From JBFWVR01 sp050246635 (GTDB lineage Bacteria > Acidobacteriota > Vicinamibacteria > Vicinamibacterales > UBA2999), in the NCBI GenBank assembly GCA_050246635.1, contig JBFWVR010000003.1, positions 1 through 64,000 on the forward strand: DNA of 64,000 bases, read 5' to 3'. The notes below the pieces were generated by a model. The model was not told the origin of the DNA. It saw only the letters and a list, made by a program, of their open reading frames with translations, and ran no database searches. Positions 34,359 to 43,042 of this stretch are shown in pieces. Position numbers and translations under genes: made by a program. Numbering within the stretch: the first letter of the stretch is position 1; each line of letters starts with the position of its first letter.

Positions 34359-35515
34359 GGGTGGAAGTTCTCCGCGTCCTCGGGGCCGAGGGGCCCTTCG
34401 CCGAGCCCCCGGTTGACGTGACGTGACATCGGCCGGGGCCCGGCGGGGCCGAGCGGCGCGCCGCCGCGTGTGCCCTGCCACAGCAGCGCCTGCGCCGAGG
34501 CGAACGAGGCACGGCGGCAGGGGGGGCAGATCCACTGGTAGTGCTCGACCGGGCTCCCGGGGATCTCGTAGCGGTATCCGAGCCGGCGCTCGACCTCGAT
34601 CAGGTCATCCGCGTGCATGCGCGACGTGAACGCGTGCCCGCAGCGGCGGCAGGCGGCCGCATCGCCCTCGCGGCCGGCGTCGTGGTACACCCCGACGCCG
34701 AGCTGTGCCGGTCGCTGGACGATGTGGAAGAACTTGCCGAAGGGCAGCCAGAGGAACGTCGCGATCACCGTGACCGCGTGGAGCACGGCGATGAAGTTGT
34801 AGGCGTAGCCCCGCATCCAGGTGTAGCTGACCGTCAGCATGAGGCCAGTGACGCTCACCGCGAAGAGCAGGAAGAGCGGGAGGTAGTCCTCGGCGAGGCG
34901 CTGCACGGCCGCGGCGCCCTCGTCCCGCATGCGGCGGCGCACTGCCAGCATCACGCCGGCGATGACCATGAACGACGCCCACACGAGGCCGTGGAAGATG
35001 ACGAAGGCCAACGCGGACTCGTGCGGGAACCGCATCGCCGGGAAGCCGAAGACGACGACTTCGTAGAGGGCGAGATCCGAAGGGACGGGGCGGAAGTGGA
35101 GCCAGCCGAAGACCAGCGGGAAGGTGATGGCAATTGCCAGGACGCAGCCCCACATGATCAGCAGGTGCGTCAGGCCGCGCAGGCGGTCGCGCCGGACGAT
35201 GAAGCGGTTGCCGAGGAAGTCGGCGACGAAGCGACCGAGGCCGCGGCCGACGCGGCCGGCCGGGGAGCCGCGCCGGATGACCTGCCAGCCGCGGCGCCAG
35301 TAGAGCGCCGTCGGCGGGCGCTGCAGCCACATGACGTAGCGGTAGGTCACGCCGAACGTCGCAAACAGCACGGCGAACGTGTAGGCGACCAGCGCGGCGT
35401 CGAAGTGCTCGAGGTTGCGCGAGCCAATCACGATCAGCAGGGCGAGCAGGACGGTCGCTCCGATGCCCCAGCTGCTGGCGGTCACGGTTTCGCGGGATAG
35501 GCCCATCGGTTCCAC
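34355..35515 (-). CDS. NarI/HdrE-like cytochrome b subunit with C-terminal zinc ribbon
   Basis: The 386-residue protein has six or so membrane helices of the NarI/nitrate reductase gamma type (LLIMWGCVLAIAITFPLVFGW, HESALAFVIFHGLVW with candidate haem histidines, NFIAVLHAVTVIATFLWLPFGKFFH) and a soluble tail with CRRCGHAF and CPPCRR that looks like a zinc ribbon. It would pass electrons from quinol to the Mo complex. It begins the operon. GTG 35515 is given; ATG 35506 is equally possible. The zinc-ribbon tail is unusual for NarI-like proteins. Confidence 0.82.
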
Positions 35516-35585
35516 GCCAAGTTCCGGATCGACCTCATCTTGTCACCAGACGCCGGCGCTTGTCGACCGCGACCGGCGGCGCACC

Positions 35586-36878
35586 TCACGCTCCTGTCGT
35601 GTCTGGCGAAGGCGCCGCTCCTCCCCTGACGCTCTGCACGAGATTCAGCGCGAAGGCCGTCACCGCCGTGAGTTCGACCACAGCCGACACGGGCAGCGCC
35701 CGCCAGGCCCACGCGGCGTCCGCCTGGTACGCGACGATTTCCGCCGGCACGCGAATGCCGCACCCGATCATCAGCAGCGTCAGGCTGATGCCCATGAGCG
35801 TCGGGCTCCACAACACATGGTGGCCCATGAACGCCGGAAGCATGCGCTGGCCGATCGCGAAAACCATGGCCGCCGTGAACCCGACCGTGAAGGCATGACG
35901 GGAGGCACCGCCGAGGCCGCCCGACAGGTCCGCCTGCGCCGCAGCGATGCCGAGCATCGCCGCGATGAGCAGCCAGACGTACGCCAGGCGCACGAATGCC
36001 GGCAGCCGCGGGTGCGCGCCGCGCGTCTTCGGCTGCGCCGCGGTCGGCTCGAACAGGCGAAGTCCCCACGCCGCCGACACGGCCGCCGCCAGCAGGCACC
36101 AGGCGGCGGCCAGTGCGAAACCCAGGAAGGCGAGCGTGATGCCCGCCGCCACGGCCGCCACGGCCGCGCCGAGCACCAGCGGCCTGAGCGGCTGCAGCCC
36201 GAGCAGGACCGGCAGCCATCGGGCACTGAAGCCCCAGATGAAGGGCGCGACGACCCCCCAGGCCATCAGTGTCAGGAAGTGCTGGTTGATGGCCGTGCCG
36301 ATGGCCGGCGAGGCGCCGCGCATCGCGGCGGCGACGGTGAGGCCGAGGTTCAGCAGCAGGACCGCGACCCATCCCGCGGTGCCGGCCATGACGACCAGCA
36401 CCCACGGCGCTGGACGACCGGCGCCGTCGCGGCGATGGTGTCCACCGAGCGCGCGCAGGAACAGGAGGAACGCAGTGAGCTCGAGGGCGGCCGACACGGG
36501 AAGCGCCACCCGCCAGAGGCCGCCGGGCAGCCACACCTGGCCCGCCCACCGGAGCGCGACGCCTGCGCTCCACAGCGCCCAGCAGGTCCATCCCTCCCGG
36601 AGGTGCCCGCGCGCAGCAGGGAGGGAGTAGAAGCCGATCCCGAGCATGAAGCTGCCGATCCACCCGAAGAGCTGCGCGTGCCCGTGCGCCTGGAGCCAGG
36701 CCGGATCGACCAGCGCGGGGTCGGCGCGTCCGCTGATCTGGATCAGGTTCACGACGCCGAGGAAGGTCCCCGGCACCAGCATGAAGAGCAGGCCCGTCCC
36801 GATGTACACGGCCACCAGCCGCGACATCGCGCGCTCGCGGGCGACGAGGGTGCCGCTCGAGAGCGCATCGCCGGTCAT
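35586..36878 (-). CDS. NnrS-family membrane protein
   Basis: The 430-residue protein has twelve predicted helices and the NnrS pattern: AHGHAQLFGWIGSFMLGIGF near the N-terminus, INQHFLTLMAWGVVAPFIWGFSARWLPVL in the middle, SRHAFTVGFTAAMVFAIGQRMLPAFMGHH near the C-terminus. NnrS proteins bind haem and copper and are linked to nitric-oxide tolerance. It lies upstream of the Mo operon with a 70-bp gap and is divergent from the MarR gene. Its presence is circumstantial support for nitrogen-oxide chemistry. Confidence 0.85.
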   Translation of the reverse strand: MTGDALSSGTLVARERAMSRLVAVYIGTGLLFMLVPGTFLGVVNLIQISGRADPALVDPAWLQAHGHAQLFGWIGSFMLGIGFYSLPAARGHLREGWTCWALWSAGVALRWAGQVWLPGGLWRVALPVSAALELTAFLLFLRALGGHHRRDGAGRPAPWVLVVMAGTAGWVAVLLLNLGLTVAAAMRGASPAIGTAINQHFLTLMAWGVVAPFIWGFSARWLPVLLGLQPLRPLVLGAAVAAVAAGITLAFLGFALAAAWCLLAAAVSAAWGLRLFEPTAAQPKTRGAHPRLPAFVRLAYVWLLIAAMLGIAAAQADLSGGLGGASRHAFTVGFTAAMVFAIGQRMLPAFMGHHVLWSPTLMGISLTLLMIGCGIRVPAEIVAYQADAAWAWRALPVSAVVELTAVTAFALNLVQSVRGGAAPSPDTTGA

Positions 36879-36941
36879 GCCGTCGCGCCGCCCCCGCGGC
36901 GGGAAGGTCCTGCGGGGCCGGTGCTACACTGGACCTGATAC

Positions 36942-37433
36942 ATGGGAACCAATATATCTCGTCCGGAGACCGCCGACGTGCAGCGGGTGCTCGACGGCGT
37001 CCGCCGGCTGGTGCAGGGCCTGCGGGAGGCCTCCACCCAGACCGAGCGGCGGAGCGGCCTGACCGCGGCCCAGCACTTCGTCCTTCGCCGCCTGGCCGAG
37101 CGCGACGGCCTCACCGTGAACGACCTCGCCTCGCGCACCTTCACCCACCAAAGCACCGTTTCGGTGGTCGTCTCGCGGCTGGTCGCGCGAGGCCTCGTCA
37201 ACCGCCGGCCCGACGCACGCGACCGCCGACGTCGTGTCCTCTCGCTCACCGTCGCCGGACGGCACGCGCTCAAGGCCTCCGCCTCGCCCGCCCAGGAGCG
37301 CCTGATAGCAGCGGTGATGGACCTGCCCCCCGTGCGCCGCCGCGACGTCGCCAGCGCCCTCGCGGCGATGGCCGATGCCGTCGCACCGGCGCGCCGGCCC
37401 ACGATGTTCTTCGAGGCCGGAGGCCCGGCATGA
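36942..37433 (+). CDS. MarR-family transcriptional regulator
   Basis: The 163-residue protein has the MarR winged helix: LTAAQHFVLRRLAERDGLTVNDLA, the recognition helix THQSTVSVVVSRLVARGLV and the wing RRPDARDRRRRVLSLT. It overlaps the ClC gene by ATGA and is divergent from the NnrS gene across a 63-bp spacer (containing AT-rich GATACATGGGAACCAATATATC), so it may control both directions. Confidence 0.88.
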   Translation: MGTNISRPETADVQRVLDGVRRLVQGLREASTQTERRSGLTAAQHFVLRRLAERDGLTVNDLASRTFTHQSTVSVVVSRLVARGLVNRRPDARDRRRRVLSLTVAGRHALKASASPAQERLIAAVMDLPPVRRRDVASALAAMADAVAPARRPTMFFEAGGPA

Positions 37434-39325
37434 GCGAGCGGGTACCAGTCGCCCCGTCGCTCGGCCCCGCGCTGACGCGCACCGGCGTCCGCGACGCGCC
37501 GCCTCCCGTGGACCGGCGGGTCGTCTTCACCAGCCTGCTCGCGATGGGGCTCGGGGCGGCCGCGGCCATCGTCGCCGAGATTCTCACGGGTCTGATCGCA
37601 TTCGTGACGAATCTCTCGTTCTACGGCCGCTGGTCGCTCGCTCCGGCCAGCCCGGCCGGGCACCATCTCGGGTGGCTCGTCCTCCTCCCGCCCATGGCCG
37701 GCGGGCTCGTCGTCGGCCTGATGGCGCGATACGGATCGGCCGCCATTCGCGGCCACGGCATTCCCGAGGCGATGGAACAGGTGCTCACGAATGCCAGCCG
37801 CATCCCGCCGCGGCTGACGGTGCTCAAGCCGGTATCGGCAGCGGTGGCCATCGGGACCGGGGGGCCGTTCGGCGCCGAGGGACCGATCATCGCCACCGGC
37901 GGGGCACTCGGATCGCTCCTGGGACAGGTCGTCGAGATCACGCCCATCGAGCGGAAGATCCTGCTCTCGGCCGGGGCGGCCGCCGGCATGGCGGCGACCT
38001 TCGGGACACCGGTGGCGGCGGTGCTGCTCGCGATCGAGCTGCTGCTCTTCGAGTTCCGCGCGCGCTCGATCATCCCGGTGGCGCTGGCCGCCGCGGTCGC
38101 GACGGCCGTGCGCATCGCCTTCCACGGCGCCGAACCCGTGTTCGCGATGCCGATCGTCGATCAGCCGGGCGGGGCAGCCATCGCGGCCTACATCGCGCTC
38201 GGCGCGCTCATGGGCCTGCTGGGCGTGGTCGTGACGCGGGCCGTCTTCGCCATCGAGGACGCCTTCGAGCGCCTGCCGATCCACTGGATGTGGTGGCCCG
38301 TCATCGGCGGGCTCGGCGTGGGCGTAATCGGCTACCTCGAGCCGGCGACGCTCGGTGTCGGCTACCAGAACATCGAGCACATCCTCCAGGGCGCCTTCCC
38401 GTGGCAGGCCGTGCTGCTCCTGGGGCTGCTGAAGTTCCTGTCGTGGTCGGTCGCGCTTGGCAGCGGCACGTCGGGCGGCACGCTGGCGCCCCTCTTCACG
38501 GTCGGAGGCGCGCTTGGCGCGGCAAGCGGCGTCGCGGCGGCGGCGCTGCTGCCCCAGGCCGGTGTGGACCCGCGCCTGGCGGCCCTCGTCGGCATGGCGG
38601 CGCTCTTCACGGGTGCCTCGCACTCGATGCTGGCATGGGTCGTCTTCGCCTTCGAGACGACGCGGCAGCCGGTCGGCCTGCTGCCGCTGCTGGGCGGCTG
38701 CGCGGCGGCGTACCTCATCTCCATGCTGAACATGCGCTACTCGATCATGACCGAGAAGATCGTCCGCCGCGGCATTCCCGTCGCGCGCGGATACGAGGTG
38801 GACCACCTGCGGCAGCAGCCGGTGCACGCGTGGGCATCGCGGCCGGTGGTCACGCTCAGGGCGGACGAGGCCGTCGACGTGGTCCGGGCGCGGCTGCAGG
38901 ACGATCCCGCGCTGTCGCACCAGGGCTATCCGGTCCTCGACGCCGTCGACCGGCTCGCGGGCGTGGTCACGCGTCGTGACCTCCACGCCGCGGATGCCGG
39001 CACGTCCATCGGCGACCTGATCGCGCGGCCGCCGGTGGTGGCGTTCATGCACTGGTCGCTCCGGGAGGCCGCCGACGAGATGGTCCGCGAAGGCGTCGGC
39101 CGCCTGCCCGTCGTCGATCGCGCGAGCCCGGACACGGTGGCCGGCATCCTCACCCGCAGCGACCTCCTGCGCGCGCATGCCCCGAGACTCGACGCGCTGC
39201 ACGTGCGCGACGCACCCCGGGTGGGGACCCGCTTCCGCTGGGGGCGCCCGGCGGTGAGCCCAACCGCCCGGTCAGCGGCAGACGTGATGGGCGCCGCAGT
39301 TCCACCGGACGACGCGCTCCCATGA
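37430..39325 (+). CDS. ClC-family chloride channel/transporter with CBS pair
   Basis: The 631-residue protein has the ClC membrane domain with RGHGIPEAME, GPFGAEGPI (gating Glu kept), and GSGTSGGTLAPLF, followed by two CBS domains (about 460-590). At the position of the internal proton glutamate of E. coli ClcA (IIEEM) the sequence reads AIELL, so the proton-path Glu seems to be replaced by Leu, a feature of channel-type ClCs. It is co-transcribed with the MarR gene and overlaps the methyltransferase by ATGA. Confidence 0.9.
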   Translation: MSERVPVAPSLGPALTRTGVRDAPPPVDRRVVFTSLLAMGLGAAAAIVAEILTGLIAFVTNLSFYGRWSLAPASPAGHHLGWLVLLPPMAGGLVVGLMARYGSAAIRGHGIPEAMEQVLTNASRIPPRLTVLKPVSAAVAIGTGGPFGAEGPIIATGGALGSLLGQVVEITPIERKILLSAGAAAGMAATFGTPVAAVLLAIELLLFEFRARSIIPVALAAAVATAVRIAFHGAEPVFAMPIVDQPGGAAIAAYIALGALMGLLGVVVTRAVFAIEDAFERLPIHWMWWPVIGGLGVGVIGYLEPATLGVGYQNIEHILQGAFPWQAVLLLGLLKFLSWSVALGSGTSGGTLAPLFTVGGALGAASGVAAAALLPQAGVDPRLAALVGMAALFTGASHSMLAWVVFAFETTRQPVGLLPLLGGCAAAYLISMLNMRYSIMTEKIVRRGIPVARGYEVDHLRQQPVHAWASRPVVTLRADEAVDVVRARLQDDPALSHQGYPVLDAVDRLAGVVTRRDLHAADAGTSIGDLIARPPVVAFMHWSLREAADEMVREGVGRLPVVDRASPDTVAGILTRSDLLRAHAPRLDALHVRDAPRVGTRFRWGRPAVSPTARSAADVMGAAVPPDDALP

Positions 39326-39894
39326 ACCGCCTGCACCATTGGCTGTGTCGATCCGCGTTCTGGCGGCGCCACGTCAGCGACGAGCTGGTGCCGTGGGTGC
39401 TGGAGGGGCTCAGTCCGGGTCGCGACGTACTCGAGATCGGCCCGGGGCCAGGCGCCGCGACCCCGGTGCTCCAGGCCCGCGCGGACCGTCTGATCTGCCT
39501 GGAACTCGACGAAGGCCTGGCGGGGGGCCTCGCCCTGCAGTGGGCCGGACGGGTCGGAGTGGTCCGAGGCGACGCGACGTGCCTGCCGTTCCGGGACGCC
39601 TCGATGGACGCGGTCGTCGCCTTGACGATGCTGCACCACGTGCCGTCCGTCGACCTCCAGGATCGACTGCTGCACGAGGCGGTCCGGGTCCTGCGTCCCG
39701 GGGGCCTGCTGGCGGGCAGTGACAGCCTGGCGAGCATCGCCCTTCGCGCCATCCACGTGTTCGACACGTTCCTCCCGGTCGATCCACGCACATTCACGGC
39801 GCGCCTGGCAGCCGCGGGGCTCGCCAGCGTGTCCGTGGACCACCGACGCCACACGTTCCGCTTCCGGGGACGACGCCCGGCCTGCGACGGCTGA
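39322..39894 (+). CDS. Class I SAM-dependent methyltransferase
   Basis: The 190-residue protein has the Methyltransf_11 motifs: VLEIGPGPGAATPVL, CLELDEGLAGGL, VRGDATCLPFRDASMDAVVAL, HEAVRVLRPGGLL. The substrate is unknown. It is the third gene of the MarR-ClC operon. Confidence 0.85.
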   Translation: MNRLHHWLCRSAFWRRHVSDELVPWVLEGLSPGRDVLEIGPGPGAATPVLQARADRLICLELDEGLAGGLALQWAGRVGVVRGDATCLPFRDASMDAVVALTMLHHVPSVDLQDRLLHEAVRVLRPGGLLAGSDSLASIALRAIHVFDTFLPVDPRTFTARLAAAGLASVSVDHRRHTFRFRGRRPACDG

Positions 39895-40031
39895 CGGCGA
39901 CCGGGACGCCCACCCCGGGCCAGGTGGCTTGCCTGGAGGCACCGCGACAGCGCACGATATGGATGAGCGCGATGCCCCTCACCGGTCGGCCGGTGCGGAC
40001 GTGAGGCAGGCATCGGCAGGAGGCCTCTCCC

Positions 40032-40871
40032 GTGCCATTCGCGTGGATCGGAGCGGCGCTCGTCGCCGTCGGGCTCGTGTCCCAGCCTGCTTCAGACACC
40101 CTGGCCCGCAGCCAGCAGGCCCCGCCGCCCACCGACATCGACGCGCGCGTCGAGTTCCTTCGTTCCGCCCGGGTCATCAAGGCGGTGCCGATTGGCAAGG
40201 GTGTGACCCGTCCGCAGCGCCTCACCCTCTCCGACGGCACGTTCACGCATGATGCCGCCTTCCAGGCGGTGGATGAACGGGCGAGCATGGGCGATCTGCT
40301 CGAGGGGCGCCGGCGCGCGGGCGAACGAGACTTCGTGGACTACTGGGGCTACAACGTGGCCGCCTTCCGCATTGCCCGGCTCCTCGGCCTCGCCGACATG
40401 ATGCCCGTCACGGTCGAGCGCTCCTACAAGGGCAACCTCGGGGCCCTGAGCTGGTGGGTGGACGAGGTGATGTTCGACGAGGAGGAGCGACAGGACAAGG
40501 GCATCCGGCCACCCGACCAGGGGGAGTACGAACGGCAGGTCCACCGCATGAGCGTCTTCGCGGCGCTCGTGGCTGACACCGATCGGAACAAGGGCAACGT
40601 GCTGTACACGCGGGACTGGCGGCTCGTGATGCTCGACTTCACGCGCGCGTTCCGCCTGTCGGCGACGCTGCGCGAACCGCAGCGCCTCCAGCGGATCTCG
40701 CACGACCTCTACGGGCGCCTCCAGGCGCTCACCGAGGACGACCTCGTCGCGGTGACGCGCAACTGGATCTCGATCTTCGAGATTCGCGCGGTGCTGCACC
40801 GGCGGGATCTCATCCTGCAGCGGTTCGATCAACTCGTGGCCGAGCGCGGCGCGGAGAACGTCTACTACTGA
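40032..40871 (+). CDS. Exported protein with HipA/PI4K/FAM20-like kinase motifs
   Basis: The 279-residue protein starts with a signal peptide (FAWIGAALVAVGLVSQPASDTLA). Its C-terminal half carries DTDRNKGNVLYTRDWRLVMLDF: a D-R-N-x-G-N catalytic-loop-like motif (184-189) and an LDF (201-203), the arrangement of PI3/4-kinase-, HipA- and FAM20C-type kinases. WGYNVAAFRIARLLGL (105-120) resembles the helix that follows the ATP-binding lobe. GTG 40032 is preceded by AGGAGG. Its 3' end overlaps the convergent RluA gene by 7 bp. Kinase activity outside the cytoplasm is a prediction only. Confidence 0.6.
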   Translation: MPFAWIGAALVAVGLVSQPASDTLARSQQAPPPTDIDARVEFLRSARVIKAVPIGKGVTRPQRLTLSDGTFTHDAAFQAVDERASMGDLLEGRRRAGERDFVDYWGYNVAAFRIARLLGLADMMPVTVERSYKGNLGALSWWVDEVMFDEEERQDKGIRPPDQGEYERQVHRMSVFAALVADTDRNKGNVLYTRDWRLVMLDFTRAFRLSATLREPQRLQRISHDLYGRLQALTEDDLVAVTRNWISIFEIRAVLHRRDLILQRFDQLVAERGAENVYY

Positions 40872-41842
40872 GGCAGCGTCAGCCCGGCCGCCCGCGCCAG
40901 CGCCGCGAGGTCGCGGGGCACGGGCGCCTCGACGGTCAGGCGCCGGCCCGTGCCCGGATGCGCCAGCGAGACCCGCCACGCGTGCAAAGCCTGGCGACCG
41001 AGCCCCCTGGCCAGCGCGTCGAGGGCTTCGTCGCCCAGTCGCGGGAGGGGCTTCGGGCCGTAGGTGGCATCACCCACGATCGGCCACTGGCGTGCCGCCA
41101 GGTGCACGCGGATCTGGTGCATGCGCCCCGTGATCAGCCGGCATCGGACGAGCGACAGGCTCCGGTCCGGCGGGGCCTTCATCTTCGAGACCACCTCGTA
41201 CCTGGTCACGGACGGCACCCCGCCGCGGTCGCGTACCGTCACGCGCCGCCGGTCCCATGGATCACGATCGAGCGCGAGGTCGATGGTCCCGCGTGCCGGC
41301 GAGGGGCGGCCGTGCACGATCGCGAGATAGTCCTTGTCGATGGCGCGTCGCTCCATCGCGCCCTGCAGCGCCGCGTGCACGTCACGTCGCTTCGCGACCA
41401 GCACGATCCCGGACGTGAGTTTGTCGAGCCGGTGCACGAGCCCGGGTGTCGGCGTGTGCGCCAGCAGCGCGTTCATCAGGGTTCCAGCGGCGTGTTTGTA
41501 GGAAGGGTGCACGACCATGCCGGCGGGCTTGTGCACGGCCAGCAGGTCCTCGTCCTCGAAGATCACGTCGAGTGGGACGTGTTCGGCCTCCATTCGCGCG
41601 CGAGGCGCTTCCTCGGGGAGGCGCACCTGGATGTCGTCCCCGGCGGCCACCCGCCACGAGGCGCGGGGCGCGGGCGTGCCGTTGATGCGCACGTCGCCGG
41701 ATGCAATCCAGGCCTGGATACGCGTGCGTGAGACGCCACGGCGGTGGGCCAGGTGGCGCAGCAGGACTCGGTCGATGCGTGTGCCGGCATCACCGCGGTC
41801 GATCTCGACGTGTTGCCAGGCGCCGGGGACGGGGGCCGTCAC
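40865..41842 (-). CDS. RluA-family pseudouridine synthase
   Basis: The 325-residue protein has an S4-like N-terminus (RTRIQAWIASGDVRINGTPA), the catalytic Asp in GLVHRLDKLTSGIVLVAK (about 150-167), and RLITGRMHQIRVHLAARQWPIVGDATYG. It isomerises uridines in rRNA or tRNA, probably as RluD-type. The start is a GTG at 41842 overlapping the cysteine synthase stop (GTGA); the ORF stays open upstream but only as a shadow of that gene. Confidence 0.9.
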   Translation of the reverse strand: MTAPVPGAWQHVEIDRGDAGTRIDRVLLRHLAHRRGVSRTRIQAWIASGDVRINGTPAPRASWRVAAGDDIQVRLPEEAPRARMEAEHVPLDVIFEDEDLLAVHKPAGMVVHPSYKHAAGTLMNALLAHTPTPGLVHRLDKLTSGIVLVAKRRDVHAALQGAMERRAIDKDYLAIVHGRPSPARGTIDLALDRDPWDRRRVTVRDRGGVPSVTRYEVVSKMKAPPDRSLSLVRCRLITGRMHQIRVHLAARQWPIVGDATYGPKPLPRLGDEALDALARGLGRQALHAWRVSLAHPGTGRRLTVEAPVPRDLAALARAAGLTLPQ

Positions 41843-42894
41843 CGCGCGCAGTACATGCAGGTCCGCGAGATGGCCTCGAAGCCCTCGATCTCGGTCTCCG
41901 CGGAGAGGTACCCCGGCTGCGACCGCTCCGGCCGCAGCAGATCGGTGCTCAGGTACTTCTTGTTGCTGTCGGCGAACACGGTGACCACCGTCGCGTCGCC
42001 GCCGAGTTGGTCCTGCACCTGCAGCGCGCCGACCAGGTTGGCGCCGGAGGAGATCCCGACGGCCAGTCCACGGGCGGCCAGCGCCTGGGCCATCAGGATG
42101 GCGTCGCCGTCGTGCACCGACACGACGGGCGCGAGCTGGTCGAGATGGACGATGGGCGGGATGAACTCGTCCGAGATGCCCTGGATGCGGTGGGCGCCCA
42201 CCTTGTGGCCGGTCGAGAGCGTCGGCGACTCCGCCGGCTCCAGCGGGTGCACCCGGACCTTGTGGCCGGCCGCGGAGAACGCACGGGCCACGCCCATCAC
42301 GGTGCCGCCCGTGCCGACCCCCGCGACGAAGGCATCCGGGGCCAGGGCCTGCGTGGCGAGCTGCGCGACGATCTCCGGTCCCGTGGTCTCGGCGTGCGCC
42401 GCGACGTTCGCCTCGTTCGAGAACTGGCGCGGGAGGAACACCCGTGGATCGGCCGCCGCCATGGCCTCGGCGCGTTCGATGCTGCCGAGGAACCCGCCGT
42501 CGGTGCGGCTCACGAGCACGATGGAGGAGCCGAAGCTGGCGATGAGGGAGATGCGCTCCTCGCTCATCCAGTCGGGCATGAAGATCGTCACGGGATGGCC
42601 GAGCGCGCGGCCGACGGCGGCGAAGGCAATCCCGGTGTTGCCGCTCGTCGCCTCGGCGATGGGCGCGCCGGGCTCGATGCTGCCGTCGCGATAGGCCTGC
42701 TCGAGCACGTAGAGGGCCATGCGGTCCTTGATGCTGCCCGTCAGGTTGAGCGATTCGCACTTCGCGAAGATGCGTCGCGACTGGCCGCGGAAGCGGACGT
42801 GGATCACCAGCAGCGGCGTGTTGCCGATCAGGCGATGCAGCGAGCGCAGGGCGCGGGTGGTCTCGGGCGGCGGCGGCGTGGCGGTGGCAGACAT
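41839..42894 (-). CDS. PLP-dependent cysteine synthase family protein with CxxC tail
   Basis: The 351-residue protein has LIGNTPLL, the PLP lysine in NLTGSIKDRMAL (about 55), EATSGNTGIAFAAVGRALGH and GVGTGGTVMGVARAF. It makes cysteine from O-acetylserine or a related substrate. Unlike E. coli CysK it carries a C-terminal extension ending FEAISRTCMYCAR, whose CxxC could bind metal or respond to redox state. It is translationally coupled to the RluA gene. Confidence 0.87.
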   Translation of the reverse strand: MSATATPPPPETTRALRSLHRLIGNTPLLVIHVRFRGQSRRIFAKCESLNLTGSIKDRMALYVLEQAYRDGSIEPGAPIAEATSGNTGIAFAAVGRALGHPVTIFMPDWMSEERISLIASFGSSIVLVSRTDGGFLGSIERAEAMAAADPRVFLPRQFSNEANVAAHAETTGPEIVAQLATQALAPDAFVAGVGTGGTVMGVARAFSAAGHKVRVHPLEPAESPTLSTGHKVGAHRIQGISDEFIPPIVHLDQLAPVVSVHDGDAILMAQALAARGLAVGISSGANLVGALQVQDQLGGDATVVTVFADSNKKYLSTDLLRPERSQPGYLSAETEIEGFEAISRTCMYCAR

Positions 42895-42926
42895 GGGTGT
42901 GGTGGCTGGTGGCGGCCGAAAATCGG

Positions 42927-42985
42927 ATAAGGGGTCAGACCCCTTTTTCCCGAATCCCCTCGAAAAGGGGTCTGACCCCTTTTTC
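42927..42985. repeat. Two copies of the palindrome AAGGGGTCAGACCCCTT
   Basis: ATAAGGGGTCAGACCCCTTTTT (42927-42948) and its reverse-orientation twin AAAAGGGGTCTGACCCCTTT (42963-42985) stand 15 bp apart just upstream of the cysteine synthase gene and after the M48 gene. A third copy is at 44210-44230. They look like a small dispersed palindromic repeat, and one may also work as a terminator because it ends in a T run. Confidence 0.7.
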
Positions 42986-43042
42986 CGTGCGGCGGAAGAC
43001 TACAAGTTCCGCGCCAGCGCGCAGGGGCAATTCGGCCGGGCC

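Noticed and set aside
36875..39202. 775-codon minus-strand open frame opposite MarR and ClC genes
   Set aside because: Composition is Arg/Asp/Gly-rich low complexity; the plus strand has clear MarR and ClC motifs.
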